Assembly: GCA_037157565.1 (NCBI GenBank) | Contig: JAZHRO010000063.1 | Span: forward strand, 159,018,501 to 159,082,500 | DNA: 64,000 nt | Reading direction: 5' to 3' | From: Thalassia testudinum | Taxonomy: Eukaryota > Streptophyta > Magnoliopsida > Alismatales > Hydrocharitaceae | Shown here: one piece after another, positions 45,301 through 56,741 of the stretch | How positions within the stretch are numbered: the stretch's first letter is position 1 | How the letters are laid out: the number at the start of each line of letters is the position of its first letter | The notes under the pieces: generated by a model | What the model saw: only the letters and a program-made list of their open reading frames with translations | Told to the model about the DNA's origin: nothing | Database searches by the model: none | Made by a program: the position numbers and the translations under genes

Positions 45301-46082
45301 GTTTTTTTTATGACCCCAAATCACATTTGGATAAATGAGGGAGAAATTGGAAAACCTCCACATATCAATCCTCCAAGTAAAGCACAGATGAATACTCGAA
45401 CTTGGATCTTTCCTGCCAAAGTCAAGAGTTCCTCCCATTTAACCACATTCTAATCGAACAATATCCTATGACTTACAAGTAGATTGTAAGAATCCAACAT
45501 CCTCTTTTTCCTTCCTTTGCCCCTTCCCATCCTTCTTGCATCCTCATCCTCTCCTTTATACCTTAAGATGGAATCCCTAGCATTATCCATTAATTAGTCT
45601 ATGTATATTTCATTCTCCACATCATTAAGTATGCAAAGATACACATAGATAAAGCCTCAGTGTATTATCAATATACAGATGATGATAATGATGATGATTA
45701 TTATTGAGGCTCACAGTCATACGAAGTGGTATTCATAGTTCTACTTAAATGATTGAATTCTATATAGAAATTAGGTAAACTAGAATTAAATTGAGAGTTG
45801 AATATATTAGCTCTCACCTAATCAGTGCTCTATTAACGAACATTTCTGCCAGTGAAATTAGTTGTAATGTAACAACTTGTAACTGGCAAAGACTATATTA
45901 TTACCCCTCAGTGTATAATAATGCCCCCTTGCAAATGAATGGTCTCTAGGCCTAAAGTTTGGTACAAAGACACGTAAACTACTTTGGAGGCAATGGTTTG
46001 GTCTTGATGTCTTCAATCTACTTAGAGGGGTGATGGTAACACCATCATCCAAAATAACTAGATTAAATTAGCTCAATTTAAG
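45301..46082. other. Unassigned DNA
   Basis: About 0.8 kb of AT-rich sequence with no recognised gene or element terminus. A short GATGATAATGATGATGATTATTATT run is near 45678-45702. Confidence 0.5.
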
Positions 46083-48270
46083 TGATAAATGCTCCTTGAT
46101 ATTCATCAGAATATCATAATTCTGTCCTGAGTTGGGTTTGAGAAGAAAAGAAAACAAGTCAATTCTGCTATTTTAACACTTAATCACAATTGCAGATTAA
46201 CTAAGGGGTTAATCAGGGCTTAATCTAAGGTCAAATGAGCTTCATTTCCCAAGAAATTGGCTTGAGCTAACTGAATCAGAGTTTTCTGAGATTTCATGAT
46301 TATTCTAATAATAAAAATCCTAATTACAGCCTCACTTTAATTAAATAGTTTCTGGTGGAAATAAATGCAATCTAAACCTCTTAAAAATCACTTAAAAATA
46401 TTCTATGAGGTTTGAAACCTTTACTTTGATCAGAGGAGCCCATTTTGACCAAAAATAAAGACTTAGGCGAGAATTTACTTCCTTCTTGGGATACAGCGTA
46501 AATTACATAATAAAATGTTGTCAAAACCCAAATCTAAGGTCTTCATTAGCTTCCTTGGGTCCAAATTAGGTTAGCCCCAAATTTTGAGCTCAATTAGAGT
46601 CTAACTTGACCTAGTTCGCATTCTAACCCATTTTTCTCTACTTATTACCTAAAGGCCCCTAGGTTTCAATATTTCATTGCATTTAGGTCCCCACTACCTT
46701 CTCCTCCTTCGTCATATAAACACAGCAATAGCATGGCACCCAAATCCAAAATCTTCAATTGAAGAGATCTTCCTCAAATCTCATCCAAATCCCTTCAAAT
46801 TTAGAGGGATTTGTCACGAGACGATACCCTATCTATTGAACCAAATTTCAAGCTCCAATTTGGAGCTGTTGACCTCCAATCAAGCTCGAGATTCACGAAT
46901 CTTCCTTACCAAAAATCACATGGAATTCATGAGAATTCCATGCAATTGAAGGTTGCAAACTCATCTATATAACTTAGGCATGTTCCCAAGTCCAATTCAG
47001 TCAAGATTGGATCATTCTTCCCCCCCCCCCTCCATGCATGTCCACCACATCAACGACTCCGGTGAGCTCCTCCATTCTCCCTCTTCCATGCGTGTTCAAG
47101 GCCAATTGGCACCACAAACCTCTTCCTCTCTTCCTCACAACTTTTGCCAGCAAAAGCAAGAGTGGTCTAAACCCTTCTTCCTCGCTGTTACCCTCACCAT
47201 CCACATCTTCTTCCCCACATCCGACCGGCCAACGCCGGACGTGGGTCCTCCTCCTTTCATCCCAATAAGTAGTTCTTCTTCTTCCTCTCTCTCCCTAGGT
47301 TCATTTTAGGTCTTTAGAATTAGGTCTTAAGCCCTCATTCCACAATTTAAGCTTCATCTTCTCTGTGGCCAGAGAGAGCTCCGACGAGCTTGAACCGCCA
47401 CACCATGCTACCATCCACCCATCCACCTACATCACAAGCTCCACCACATCTTGTAGATCTAAAACCTTTAAGAAATTGAGAGCTTTGATCTACAAATCAA
47501 CGAGCCGAACAACCCATCACTCCACCGCCATCCACGAGTTCGGTCGGCCATCGTAGGCCTCCATTCATCAAATCAATACCACCACCACATTCTTCACCTC
47601 ACAGTGATGCTTTTGAACCATCTAATTGGGGCCCAAAGCCTATATTTCTTATTGTAGGTAATTGCCATGGACTTCATCTTCTCCAGCATCGTAAGCCCAT
47701 CTTCGACGAACACACGACCATGGGAGCTCTTGCAATAGTTGCGGATTCCTGAGGAGGTTCCATCTAGTCCATTGGATTGAAGATCAATGACCACATTGTG
47801 TTGATTGAGAAGCATCTTCTCCCCGGTTGTAGCAAGTGAGAAATGACAAGATGAGGAAACAAGATCCCACATCGTGGGATTTCAATTTGGATTTTGGCAT
47901 AAATCAGTTTGTGCCCACAGGCTATTCGCCCAAGAACACAGGGGGTCGGGTCCCCTACCCCATACCCATACGCACGCACACACTTGCACACATGGGAGTG
48001 CATGCCTGGGTGCGAGCCTAGGTTGATTTTACCTCAATTTGTGTGTGGCTTGGCTTGGGCCTAATTATGGTCTTTGTAAGCCTAGGTCTAGATTGGAATT
48101 ATTAAAGCCCAAAGTGATTAGGCGAGTTTTGGGCTTGAATTGAGATTTACTTTGGCTGAATATTACTTGTCACTTTAAAATGTCTAATGGCTAAATTTAG
48201 ACGTCTGATGGCCGTGAAAACTTTCTAAGTGTTGAGGCCTTAAAGCTTAGTTGATAAACACATTTTTTTG
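46083..48270 (+). repeat. Probable degenerate Athila-like LTR (G)
   Basis: Begins TGATAAATGC like the LTRs of A and C. Its first 600 bp have the same character as U3 of LTR B (for example CCCATTTTGACC near 46440, then short C/T-rich blocks ending in a TATA-like CATATAAACAC near 46708). No matching PBS or second copy is found, and the right end is a guess. Open frames at 46677-47556 show no domain. Confidence 0.35.
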
Positions 48271-48449
48271 TTTCAACACTTATGCATTCTTTTTGAGCTT
48301 GATATTATTTGATTAATCTATTTCCTTTTGCATAAAGTTCTTAAGCTTCATTTTTATTACTTGGTTAGTGGTTAATTGCATATCATTTTTCTCCTTAAGA
48401 AGACCTCAGACTTACATTCGAGATTACAACATTTCTATGTCAATTCGCT

Positions 48450-49460
48450 TTTGTTGACTATACTACAATGCATATTTTAAACTCGACGAAAGCACGTTGA
48501 CAAGGGGCAATGTGTTTAACAAATAGTTGATTTCCTACATCTTTTTCTTGCACAAAGTGAGTCAATCTTGATGTGTTTCATTTGAGCATGAAACACTATA
48601 TTGGCAACCATGAATGTAGCACTAATGTTGTCGCACCAAATGATAGGAGATGAAGGAATATGAATACCAAGTTCAATACATAGGGAAAAGATCCATTGAA
48701 GTTTGGCTAAAGAAGCATTTGCAACAAAGCAATATTCTGCTTCAAAACTTGAGTGAGCAATGGTAGGTTGCTTCTTTAAAGTCCAGGAGATTAGAGAATG
48801 TCCAAGAAATATAGCAAATCCAGAGGTGGAGCATTGATCCTCTGTGGAGCTCACCCAATCTACATCTGAGTCAACTTGGAGTGTGGCAAAGGGGATTTTG
48901 GAGAAATGAAGAGAGTATTGAATTATTCCTCTAAGATAGTGTAGAACCCTTTTAAGAGTTTCAAAATGGTGGGTGGTGGGTGCATGCATCTTTTTGAGAT
49001 AATTTGCTTATCAGAAATGCAATGTTAGTTTTAGTGAATGTCAAATATTGAAGACTACCCAACTGTTGTTGAAAGGGTGTGGAGTTAAATAAGGGAGCAC
49101 AGTTTGGTTGCTCAATAGAATGAGAAGCCATAGGAGTTTTAATTGGTTTGGCACCTTCAAGATGATGTCTGGATAATAAGTTGGCAATATATTGCTATTG
49201 AGAAAGGGACAAACCAAATGATTCCTTTCAATGGTCAATTCCAAGAACGAAGGGAAATCCCATATTTCTAACAGGAAACTCATTGCTCAAGGAACACAAA
49301 ATACCATCTATTGTGAAGAAATCATTAATATGTCATCAACATATATCAAGAAGCATATTCTAGCATCATCATTATTAAGAATAAATAGGGATGTATTACT
49401 TTTGTAAGCTATAAAGCCATTGGAGAGAGGAAAAGTGCATAATCTATTGTATTAATTTCG
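48450..49460 (-). pseudogene. Copia RT end and RNase H
   Basis: The RT active site Tyr-Val-Asp-Asp is preserved at 49332-49343. Further on is the RT C-terminus (Leu-Gly-Ser-Leu-Gln-Tyr-Leu-Thr), then copia RNase H at 48989-48516 (Asp-Ser-Asp-Val-Asp-Trp; Ser-Ser-Phe-Glu-Ala-Glu-Tyr; Trp-Cys-Asp-Asn). The usual end of the polyprotein continues, frameshifted, to about 48450. Several frame changes make it non-functional. Confidence 0.88.
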
Positions 49461-50300
49461 AGGAGCTTGTTTTGACCATATGATGATTTATTTAATTGTA
49501 GACTTGGTTAGGAAACTTGGGGTGAATAAACCCTTGGAGTTGTTCAATGTATACTTCTTCAGCTAAATTTCCATGAAGAAAAGCATTATGAACATCTAGT
49601 TGTATCAAGTGCCAATTATTCTAAGTGGCTAATGCTAATAAAAGTTTGATTATTCTTGCCTTTACCACAAGACTATAAGGTTCAAAGAAATCAATGCTTG
49701 GTTATTGATGGTAGGCCTTTGCAACTAAACAAGCTTTATAGAGATCTATGGATCCATCTAATTTTTTGTTAACATGATAGATCCATTTATTGTCGATAAT
49801 ATTCACGTTTTCAAGGTGAGGTACAAGAGACAAAGTATTGTTTTGGAGTAAAGCATCGAACTACTTTGACATTACTTACAACCAACATGATTGTTTAGAA
49901 GCAGTAGAACAGGAAGTTGTCTCATTAATATGCACTTGTAGTGCTTGAGGTAATGGGTATAAAGAGGCATAATAAATTTTTTTCTTTAAAATCTCATCCA
50001 TAGCCCTTGTTCTCATGTGATAAGTGCAAGTAGGAAGAGGTGGTGGTGACAAATTATCCTATGTTGGTGTTGGATTGCTATAACAGACTAGGGAAGTTTT
50101 GTTTGTATCCAGAGACAATGGAGAGGAAAATGTGTAAGTTGATTGCAACGAAGTGGAGGATGGTAGAGGAGTAACAGAAGTAGGTTCCGGGAAATTATAC
50201 AGAAAAGGAGGTATGTCAATGATGGTAGAGGTCTCAAAAGGCGGTAGAAATGTAGAATGTTGGGACATGGTTGAGGATGTGAGAGAATGAAACAGATAGA
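49461..50300 (-). pseudogene. Copia pol, linker and RT N-terminal region (frameshifted)
   Basis: This 0.84 kb lies between integrase and the YVDD part of RT in a copia element. Only a few RT-like words survive, spread over different frames. The Pro/Ser/Thr-rich frame near 50059-50268 fits the variable linker between integrase and RT. Confidence 0.6.
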
Positions 50301-51560
50301 GATTCTCATCAAAAATTACAAATCTAGAGAGGACAATTTTATCTATAAGGGGATTGTAACATTAATAGGCTTTGTGATGTGCACTAAAACTAAGGAAAAT
50401 ATGAAGTAATGAACAAGGTTGAAGTTTGTTAGTGGTGTAGGGATTAAGATAAGGGTAGCATCCACAACCAAACACCTTGTAGAAAAAGATAATTAGGTTT
50501 GGTGTTATATGGTAGCTCATAGCGGGATTTATTATTGGTAATTGGAGAGGAGAGCACATTAATTTTCTGTATTGAATGAAATGCTGCATGGAACCAAAGT
50601 TTGGGTGGAAGTTTTGCATCAAGCAGTAAGACTTGTATCATTTCTACTTTGTGGTGATTTTTTCTTTCAACAATTCCATTTTGTTGGGGAGTGTGAGGAG
50701 CTAAAATTTGATGAAGAAGCCCCTTTCTAAGCAATCATTCCTCCCCAATCAAAATAAAAGGCTTTAGTATTTTTTCCAAATTAGGCTTGAATCATAGCAA
50801 AAAAATTGACAATAATCTAGTAGACAACACTTTTTTGGCATAAGGGAAATATCCAAATAAACTTAGAGAAGTCGTCACTGAAGCTCACATAGTACTTCTA
50901 GCCTTCAAAAGAGAGGCAAAGGGATTGACAAACATCAAAGAATATTATTTCAAAGGTACTTTAGCTAACATTGCTAGTAGAATACAAAGGTAATTTGTGA
51001 GCATTTGCTTCAAAACAAATTATGCATACAAACTTAGTTTTATTATCAATAGTAGTAGAAATGTTATTGCAAGACAAGAGAGTCTTCATTGCATTTGAAG
51101 TTGACATGTCCTAAATGGTTATACCAAAGATGCAAAGAGGTTTTAGAAGTGGTTGAGGTGATCAGAGCAATAGCAGTAGCAAAAGTTCTTGGCAACCAAA
51201 CATTGTAAAGTCCTTTGTTAGTGTGGCCTTTGCAAGAGGATTTCCTTGCTCCAAAGGTCCTTAACCACCACAAAATTAGGATAAAATTTAAAAGAACAAT
51301 TGTTATCATTTGTGAGTCGATAAATACTCATCAATTTTTTTTGAAACTAATAAATGCTCATCAAATTGTTAGACACGTGTGGAACAATTAACACGTTTTG
51401 TAAGTGAAGAGCTTTTGAATTTGTGGAAATAGTTTTATGGCCAATGTGAGATATGAGCTCACCATTTCCATTCCCAAAGTTGACCTTGTCTGATCCATTG
51501 TAATTAGATCCAATGTCCAAAATGTTTATGGAATTTGCTATGTGATGGGATGCGCCAGAA
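50301..51560 (-). pseudogene. Copia protease and integrase
   Basis: Protease active site Ala-Asp-Ser-Gly-Ala-Ser-His-His near 51540-51570 (frame shared with the gag piece). Pre-integrase region with Leu-Trp-Tyr-Asn-His-Leu-Gly-His (51100-51130). The integrase end has Thr-Pro-Gln-Gln-Asn-Gly-Ile-Val-Glu-Arg-Lys (50620-50700), which includes the catalytic Glu. Frameshifts occur between the parts. Confidence 0.85.
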
Positions 51561-52570
51561 TCAGCAATCCATGCTTGAGTATTTGGGGAAGAGTGAGGTG
51601 TTGTAGTGTTTGCTTGAGGAAGATTTTCAGAATGATGCCAAGAAGCTCAGTATTAACTTTTGGAGCATTTTCATATTGATGCCAACATGTTAGAGCAGAG
51701 AGGTTGAGTTTGCCACAAATTTGGCATTGAATCCCAACTACAAAATCAGTTTTACTAGAAAGAGGAAAATGAAGCTGACAACCTCCACTAGCATTAGTAT
51801 AGTTCCCTAACAAAAGATATCCACGACCACAAGCTCCTTGATTACCTCTGTAACCACCTTTGGTGATTTGCTTAACAGAAATCTCTAGCAATTGTTATTG
51901 GTGCAATAATCTTTGCTCATGACTTAGCAAACAACTCACCACTTCATCAAAAGTAAAGTTTCCTTTAAAGGTAGTTACAAAGACTATAGAATCATAATCC
52001 AAACTAAATCCATTAAGAATAGCAAGAACATCATCATCATTATCTAATCTTTTCTAATTGTAGCAAGATTCATAGCAAGTTGCTGAACCTTGTTAATAAT
52101 ATCAAGAATTGTGGAATCACTATTTTTTGAGTTGAGGGAAAATCTATACTAAAATATCTATACCTTTGAGTAAGTTCCAAACATTTTCTCAAGCTAACTC
52201 CATACTTCACGAAAAGAGACCAAATTTGAAATTTGAACACAGATTTCCTCATTGACTGAGGAAAGTAACTAGCTTAAGATGAACTAATCTTTCTTGTGGA
52301 AAGAAAGATATTTATCATTCATGATTTAGGATACAGTATCGCCAGATGCCTATTAAATAAACTTAGAAGGAGCAGCAAGGGATCCATCCACAATGCCCAA
52401 AAAATCAAAAGCACACAATAAGGTAGAAATTGTGCTCGCCAAATGGAGAAGTTTGTTGAATTTAATTCGTAGGGGACATTATGTTGAATCAAAGCTAGTG
52501 GTTGTGCCGTAGAGATCGAGTTTGTTGCAGAAGTGGAGATTAAATTGGTGGAGGAGGAGGAGGAAGCCAT
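51538..52570 (-). pseudogene. Copia gag
   Basis: The frame starts at the ATG at 52570 with a Ser-rich N-terminus and the copia gag pattern Asn-Phe-Ser-Ile-Trp-Arg-Ala-Gln-Phe. The zinc knuckle (about 51700-51740) reads Cys-Gln-Ile-Cys-Gly-Lys then Cys-Trp, but the expected Gly-His pair is replaced by Asn-Leu, so the His ligand is lost. Stops and frameshifts separate the two ends. Confidence 0.82.
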
Positions 52571-52620
52571 GAGTAAGAAATGTTAGATTTTTAATCCAAC
52601 GTATGCTCTAATATATGCGT

Positions 52621-53310
52621 AATGTATATATATATAGTCAATCAACATATAAAGAACTGTCATATAATGCCCATCATCAAAGTGATCAATTTAAGTTCTA
52701 GTGAAGGTATAGGCATAAAATGCAAAGGGATGGTGTGGTTATGTTTACATATGTGCAGAGACTTAAGTTGTGAATTGTGTTTCTCTGATGAGCTGAAACA
52801 CAATTCACCCATAGCAATGACTATGCATAATTACTAATTTGGGTGGTCATGGTCCCTAATAGTCTTGTCAATCTTAGATCTGAGGTCATGCCCATCGTAA
52901 CCTAAGAGAGAAAAGGCATTGGAAAGACTCCTGAAGGTCGGGCGGCTGGAGAAGAAGAGGTTGTCTTCTTCTTAGTGCTATCAAAAGAGTCAAAGGTTGA
53001 GGGACGGGTAACTATTAAAAGACTATCACTGCAGCCCCTTTCATCTATATAAAAAGATGAATACGGGTAAGCTTTATATACATATACATAACCAGGTTTG
53101 ATTTATGTATCTGTGTGTGTGTTCATATTTTGATCACAAGGACAGGTAATCATGCATATTGATGTTCATTGTATTTATTTGTTAGTTTCATATCTTCATA
53201 TTTGTTTAGATAACACAAATATCTTAGTTATAGATTCTTAATCGTTCATGTATGTTCAGGCCCTTTTGTATTTACAAAAATCCTCATAACACCTTCTATA
53301 ACTGTCGCAA
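52621..53310. other. Unassigned DNA
   Basis: About 0.7 kb between the copia gag and solo LTR J. The 5' LTR of the copia element would be expected at its left edge, but no copy is available for comparison. A short TATATATATATA run is at 52626-52637. Confidence 0.5.
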
Positions 53311-53327
53311 GTACCGATACTCATGAT

Positions 53328-54941
53328 TGTTAGTTCAACTACTCATATATAATATTTTGATGATTTTACAAAATGTAGAAAATGAAATAATAAATAAAGC
53401 GTAGCATATTGTTTTCTCTCTATAATAACATATTTGCAGGATTTCAAAAAGCTTTCCAAGACGGGAGATTAAAAGCGTGAAGACGAGTAGCATAAGTATT
53501 AGGTCTTAGGCTTTTTTCATGTAAACTTTCAAAGGTTGTAATTTTCATCTTATTTGAGTCTAGAAATATTGTAAAGAGCCCCCAAACATAACCTATAAAT
53601 AGCTAACTTAGGCTCTCTACACTTAGGATAAATTAGAAACAAAAACCCAACACTTATACTTTTATCAGACGTCCATGAAAAAGTCCAGACGTCTGATTTT
53701 CCACCATAAGACGTCTGACATGTGTATCAGACGTCTAATTTCAAATATTTCTGCCTTTGTTCATCTCCTCATAAACATCAGTCGAAGGACTTCACTTTCA
53801 GACGTCAATAACCGTCCACAGACGTCTGATTCTTTACCCAGACGTCCTCATACAAACCGTTAGACTTTTTGTCGGCAAAAACAATTTCCAGACGTCTTGA
53901 AACACTTCCAGACGTCTGCCTTTGAACCGTTGGCCATGATTTTCTGTGCGTATCTCTCTACGGCCACATAATCTTTTGGCAGAAGTAGCAAGGAAGAGTA
54001 TTTAGGTTTCCAGACGTCTGTTAATGTCCTCAGACGTCCATAACGACGTCTGATCCTCTAAACCTAGAACCCTGTTTGGATCCGATGATAACAGGAACGA
54101 ATGCACCATTCATTAGACGTCCAATGAAATAATCAAACGTCTTATGACATAATATCAGACGTCCTTCTTTCGATCCAATAGAGTCAGTTAAGGATGTCCT
54201 GCAATATTAGACGACCGGAGTAAAAATCAGACGTCCTGTAAGACGTCTGATCCTATAATTAGACGTCTGATGTTGCTGTCAGAATCATCATTGCCCTGAT
54301 TTTGTGTGGATTTCGTCCTAAACTCTTGGGATTTGTCTCCAACGGCTAGAAGAGCTCTCCCAAGTGTTCTTGAAGGTTCCAAACTTGCCTATAAATAGAC
54401 TACAACTCTTCTTTGGCAAAACACACCTCTTGAGATACAATTCCATTAGAAAAATCTCTTGCTCACTACTCTAAGCTCCATCTTGCCCTTGTGTTGTGCT
54501 AATACTCTGATCAAAGGGCAAATCCATAATCCCGGCTCGCTCCGTTCTGCAAATCATCAGGGAGTTCTTTTCATGCTTAGTAGATAAGAAAGCAACTAAA
54601 TTATTGGGGTGCTCTATAGGTGCTATTTTTACTTGTTAATTTCTGTATTTTGGGTATCCGGCCTGTCGGGTCCCCGTCTCTTCATTTTGAAGAGAGAAAC
54701 CTCCGTTTAGGGATCGGAGGTGGGAATTGTAATTGAGGTACACTACCCTCGTTTAAGTAGTGTGGTTAGTGGATTGATCACCTTGTGATCGAAAATCCTA
54801 AGTCAAGAGATTGGCTTAGGTGGTGGTTTTCACCCATCTTGGGTTTCCACCGAAAAATAATTGAGTATATTGTGTGATTGAATTTGTTGTATTACAATAC
54901 TCTATAATTTCACTATTCACCCCCCCTCTAGTGCAATTTCA
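53328..54941 (+). mobile_element. Solo LTR J (probably Ty1/copia, SIRE/Maximus-type)
   Basis: 1,614 bp starting TGTTAG and ending TTTCA, flanked by exact TSD ATGAT (53323-53327 and 54942-54946). The 3' end carries TTCACCCCCCCTCTAGTGC, typical of SIRE/Opie-type LTRs. Two TATAAATA sites are at 53594-53601 and 54390-54397. It contains the densest cluster of AGACGTCT motifs in the window (53660-54270). A solo LTR arises by recombination between the two LTRs of a full element. Confidence 0.85.
53660..54270. repeat. Cluster of AGACGTCT palindromes in LTR J
   Basis: About 18 copies of (C)AGACGTC followed by T, C or A within 610 bp, mostly CAGACGTCTG or CAGACGTCC. Spacing is irregular. The core GACGTC is a C-box for plant bZIP factors, by established knowledge. 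Binding here is inference. Confidence 0.88.
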
Positions 54942-54991
54942 ATGATGAGTATCGGTACCAGTACATTACAATTTTGAATCCTATTGTATAC

Positions 54992-55627
54992 TGAAAGAGC
55001 AATCTTTGTTTTCGATAAAAACTTTAGCATGAAATGACGTGTCATTATATTTAATTACGTGATTGAAAATCACTTTTCAAAACATTTTAATTCTCAGAAT
55101 CTAACCACGAAAATAGTTAGGTCGTCTCCACAGGGCAGAATTACCCTATTTAAACTAGTGAATCGTGTCTTGTTTATTCGGGATTCTCAATGTGTATGCA
55201 TACTAACTGGTGCACGTGTTCTCAATATAATTTCTTGATTTAAAGAATTAATCAATAATGTAAGGGTGTACATGCAAAATCACCACCAATGAAATACCTT
55301 ACGATCTTAATACTAACAAGCATCATCAAATTTAATTAAATCAGAATTTGTTCCCTATAACAAATATACATGCTTGCTTATTCATGAGATGAATTCGACT
55401 ATATGCAATTCAATTAGAATTGAGGGACATGCAAGCAAATCTACCATAATATAATAATAAGATAAATAAGTGAATAGTGTTGTCCACAATGGCAAGATTC
55501 ATAATTTTTAATTGTACCCAAAACAGAGGATGTGTTCCTCTTGATAGCGTGCACGCTTGAGGCCACCGTTAGTCACAAAAGCTTCAGTGGAGGTCGGCCA
55601 CGACAAGGGGAACTCAGTGGTCGTGGT
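54992..55627 (-). repeat. Truncated LTR H, interrupted by element E
   Basis: Plus-strand TGAAAGAGC at the left end resembles the U5 end of LTR D, and the GTCGTCTCCACAGGG block (55121-55135) is the U5 block seen in A, C and D. A GC-rich patch at 55550-55620 resembles LTR C. It stops at 55627, where E's LTR starts, so E probably inserted into it. The rest would lie beyond the window. Confidence 0.5.
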
Positions 55628-56738
55628 TGATTGTGCAGCAATCATAGGTCTTAATTGACCAAAATTAGGCTAGGACTTAGCATAAGTTAGGATAATTCAT
55701 GCATGCATAAGCATTATTTGCATCTTTACTGCTTTCTTTTAGCTATGCATAAAATAATGCTATAATATGCTAATTAGGTGCATTATGCCAATTACAGGTA
55801 ATAAGCTGATCAGTAGATAGATCTGAAGCTGGATCTAAAGCTGGATCAAAAGAATAAGGAATAATTGGTGTTGTAGCAGAGCTGAAGCGAAAGACTTAAA
55901 ATAAGATGTAGTAGAAAATAATGTAAAGGAGTTAAGGTATGCTATTCTATTAAGTAGGAATAAAGCAATAAAGTGTAAAGAACTTAGGTCCTTCCTAGCC
56001 CTAGGATAGCCTAGAAGCCTCCCCAAGCCTTAGCCACCCTTAGATTAGGTCACCGCACCCTAGGAAACCTTAAAACCCTAATTCCAACCTCTACCTGGAC
56101 GTCCAGATGAGTTATAGGACGTCCATAACCCTTAGCCAACTCCCGCACACCATAAACCCACTTCTGCAGTGTTATTAGACGTCCAGACACTTGTTCAGAC
56201 GTCCAATTTTTGCAAAATACCCAAGATAGAACCTAGAATCCTTCCTAACTCTGATTAGACATCCATAATAGAAGTCTGCACTTCTGATTTTTGAGTATAG
56301 GTCGTCTGACGCTATTATTGGACATCTGGAACTACTTTCCAGTTCCTGTTTTGAGATTCAAGCCTTGATCTTGGATCTCTAGCTCCCTAAACCCAATTCC
56401 AACCCCATAGAAACCTAAATTAAGGTGCCCTAACCCTAGTACATCACCGCTAGACCTTCCTAAGGACCTAATTAGGTCCTCACTAAACCTAATTGACTTA
56501 GACCATAGTCAATTACCATTGCCTAGTCAATTGGACTCATAGGGTCCAATTGAGCTCAGATCTCAACCCATACAAGTCCAATTAGACTCGGTGAGAGTCC
56601 AATTGACCTCCCAGAGATGAACGACCGGGACTCAAACTCTCATTATTTTTACAAACTTATTTTTGACGAACGTTTTTGAGCAACTATACTACGATTCCAA
56701 CGACTATCAAATGCGTGAGAACGCCTTTCGGTTAGGCA
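55628..56738 (+). repeat. 5' LTR of element E, internally deleted
   Basis: Matches LTR D in reverse orientation at both ends (start TGATTGTGCAGCAATCA; U5 block near 56615-56640, end near 56738), but is 1.11 kb instead of 2.2 kb. The missing middle contains the TATA box region and most of the inverted repeats of D, so it has probably lost promoter activity. AGACGTC motifs are retained at 56090-56330. Confidence 0.82.
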
Positions 56739-56741
56739 TCA

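Larger units (their letters stand above)
48450..52620 (-). mobile_element. Decayed Ty1/copia retrotransposon
   Basis: Minus strand, order gag - protease - integrase - RT - RNase H as in copia. Recognisable pieces are listed separately. Many frameshifts and stops. Just upstream of the gag ATG, the minus strand reads TATTAGAGC near 52610, possibly a decayed initiator-Met tRNA PBS (TGGTATCAGAGC). I could not find LTRs, so the limits are approximate. Confidence 0.85.
53311..54958. repeat. 12-bp inverted repeat with solo LTR J at its centre
   Basis: Arms GTACCGATACTC (53311-53322) and GAGTATCGGTAC (54947-54958) are perfect complements. Between them lie only the two ATGAT target duplications and the solo LTR. 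Before insertion the site was a hairpin with a 5-nt ATGAT loop, and this loop is exactly the duplicated target. Confidence 0.9.

Noticed and set aside
47001..47309. Overlapping 67-118-codon frames near 47000-47300
   Set aside because: Ser/Pro-rich and antisense-overlapping, in what is probably a decayed LTR. No domain.
48420..48520. Right end of putative LTR G defined by GACTATACTACAATGC, similar to the U5 end of D and E
   Set aside because: On the minus strand the same bases read as the frameshifted end of the copia polyprotein, so the similarity may be chance. I left the LTR end open.
53660..54270. CRISPR-like array of repeated AGACGTCT words
   Set aside because: The repeats are 8-10 bp with irregular spacing inside a plant LTR. 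No repeat-spacer structure.
53311..54958. DNA transposon with 12-20-bp terminal inverted repeats
   Set aside because: The inner ends are TG...CA with an exact 5-bp ATGAT duplication, which identifies an LTR. The inverted repeat is the pre-existing target site.
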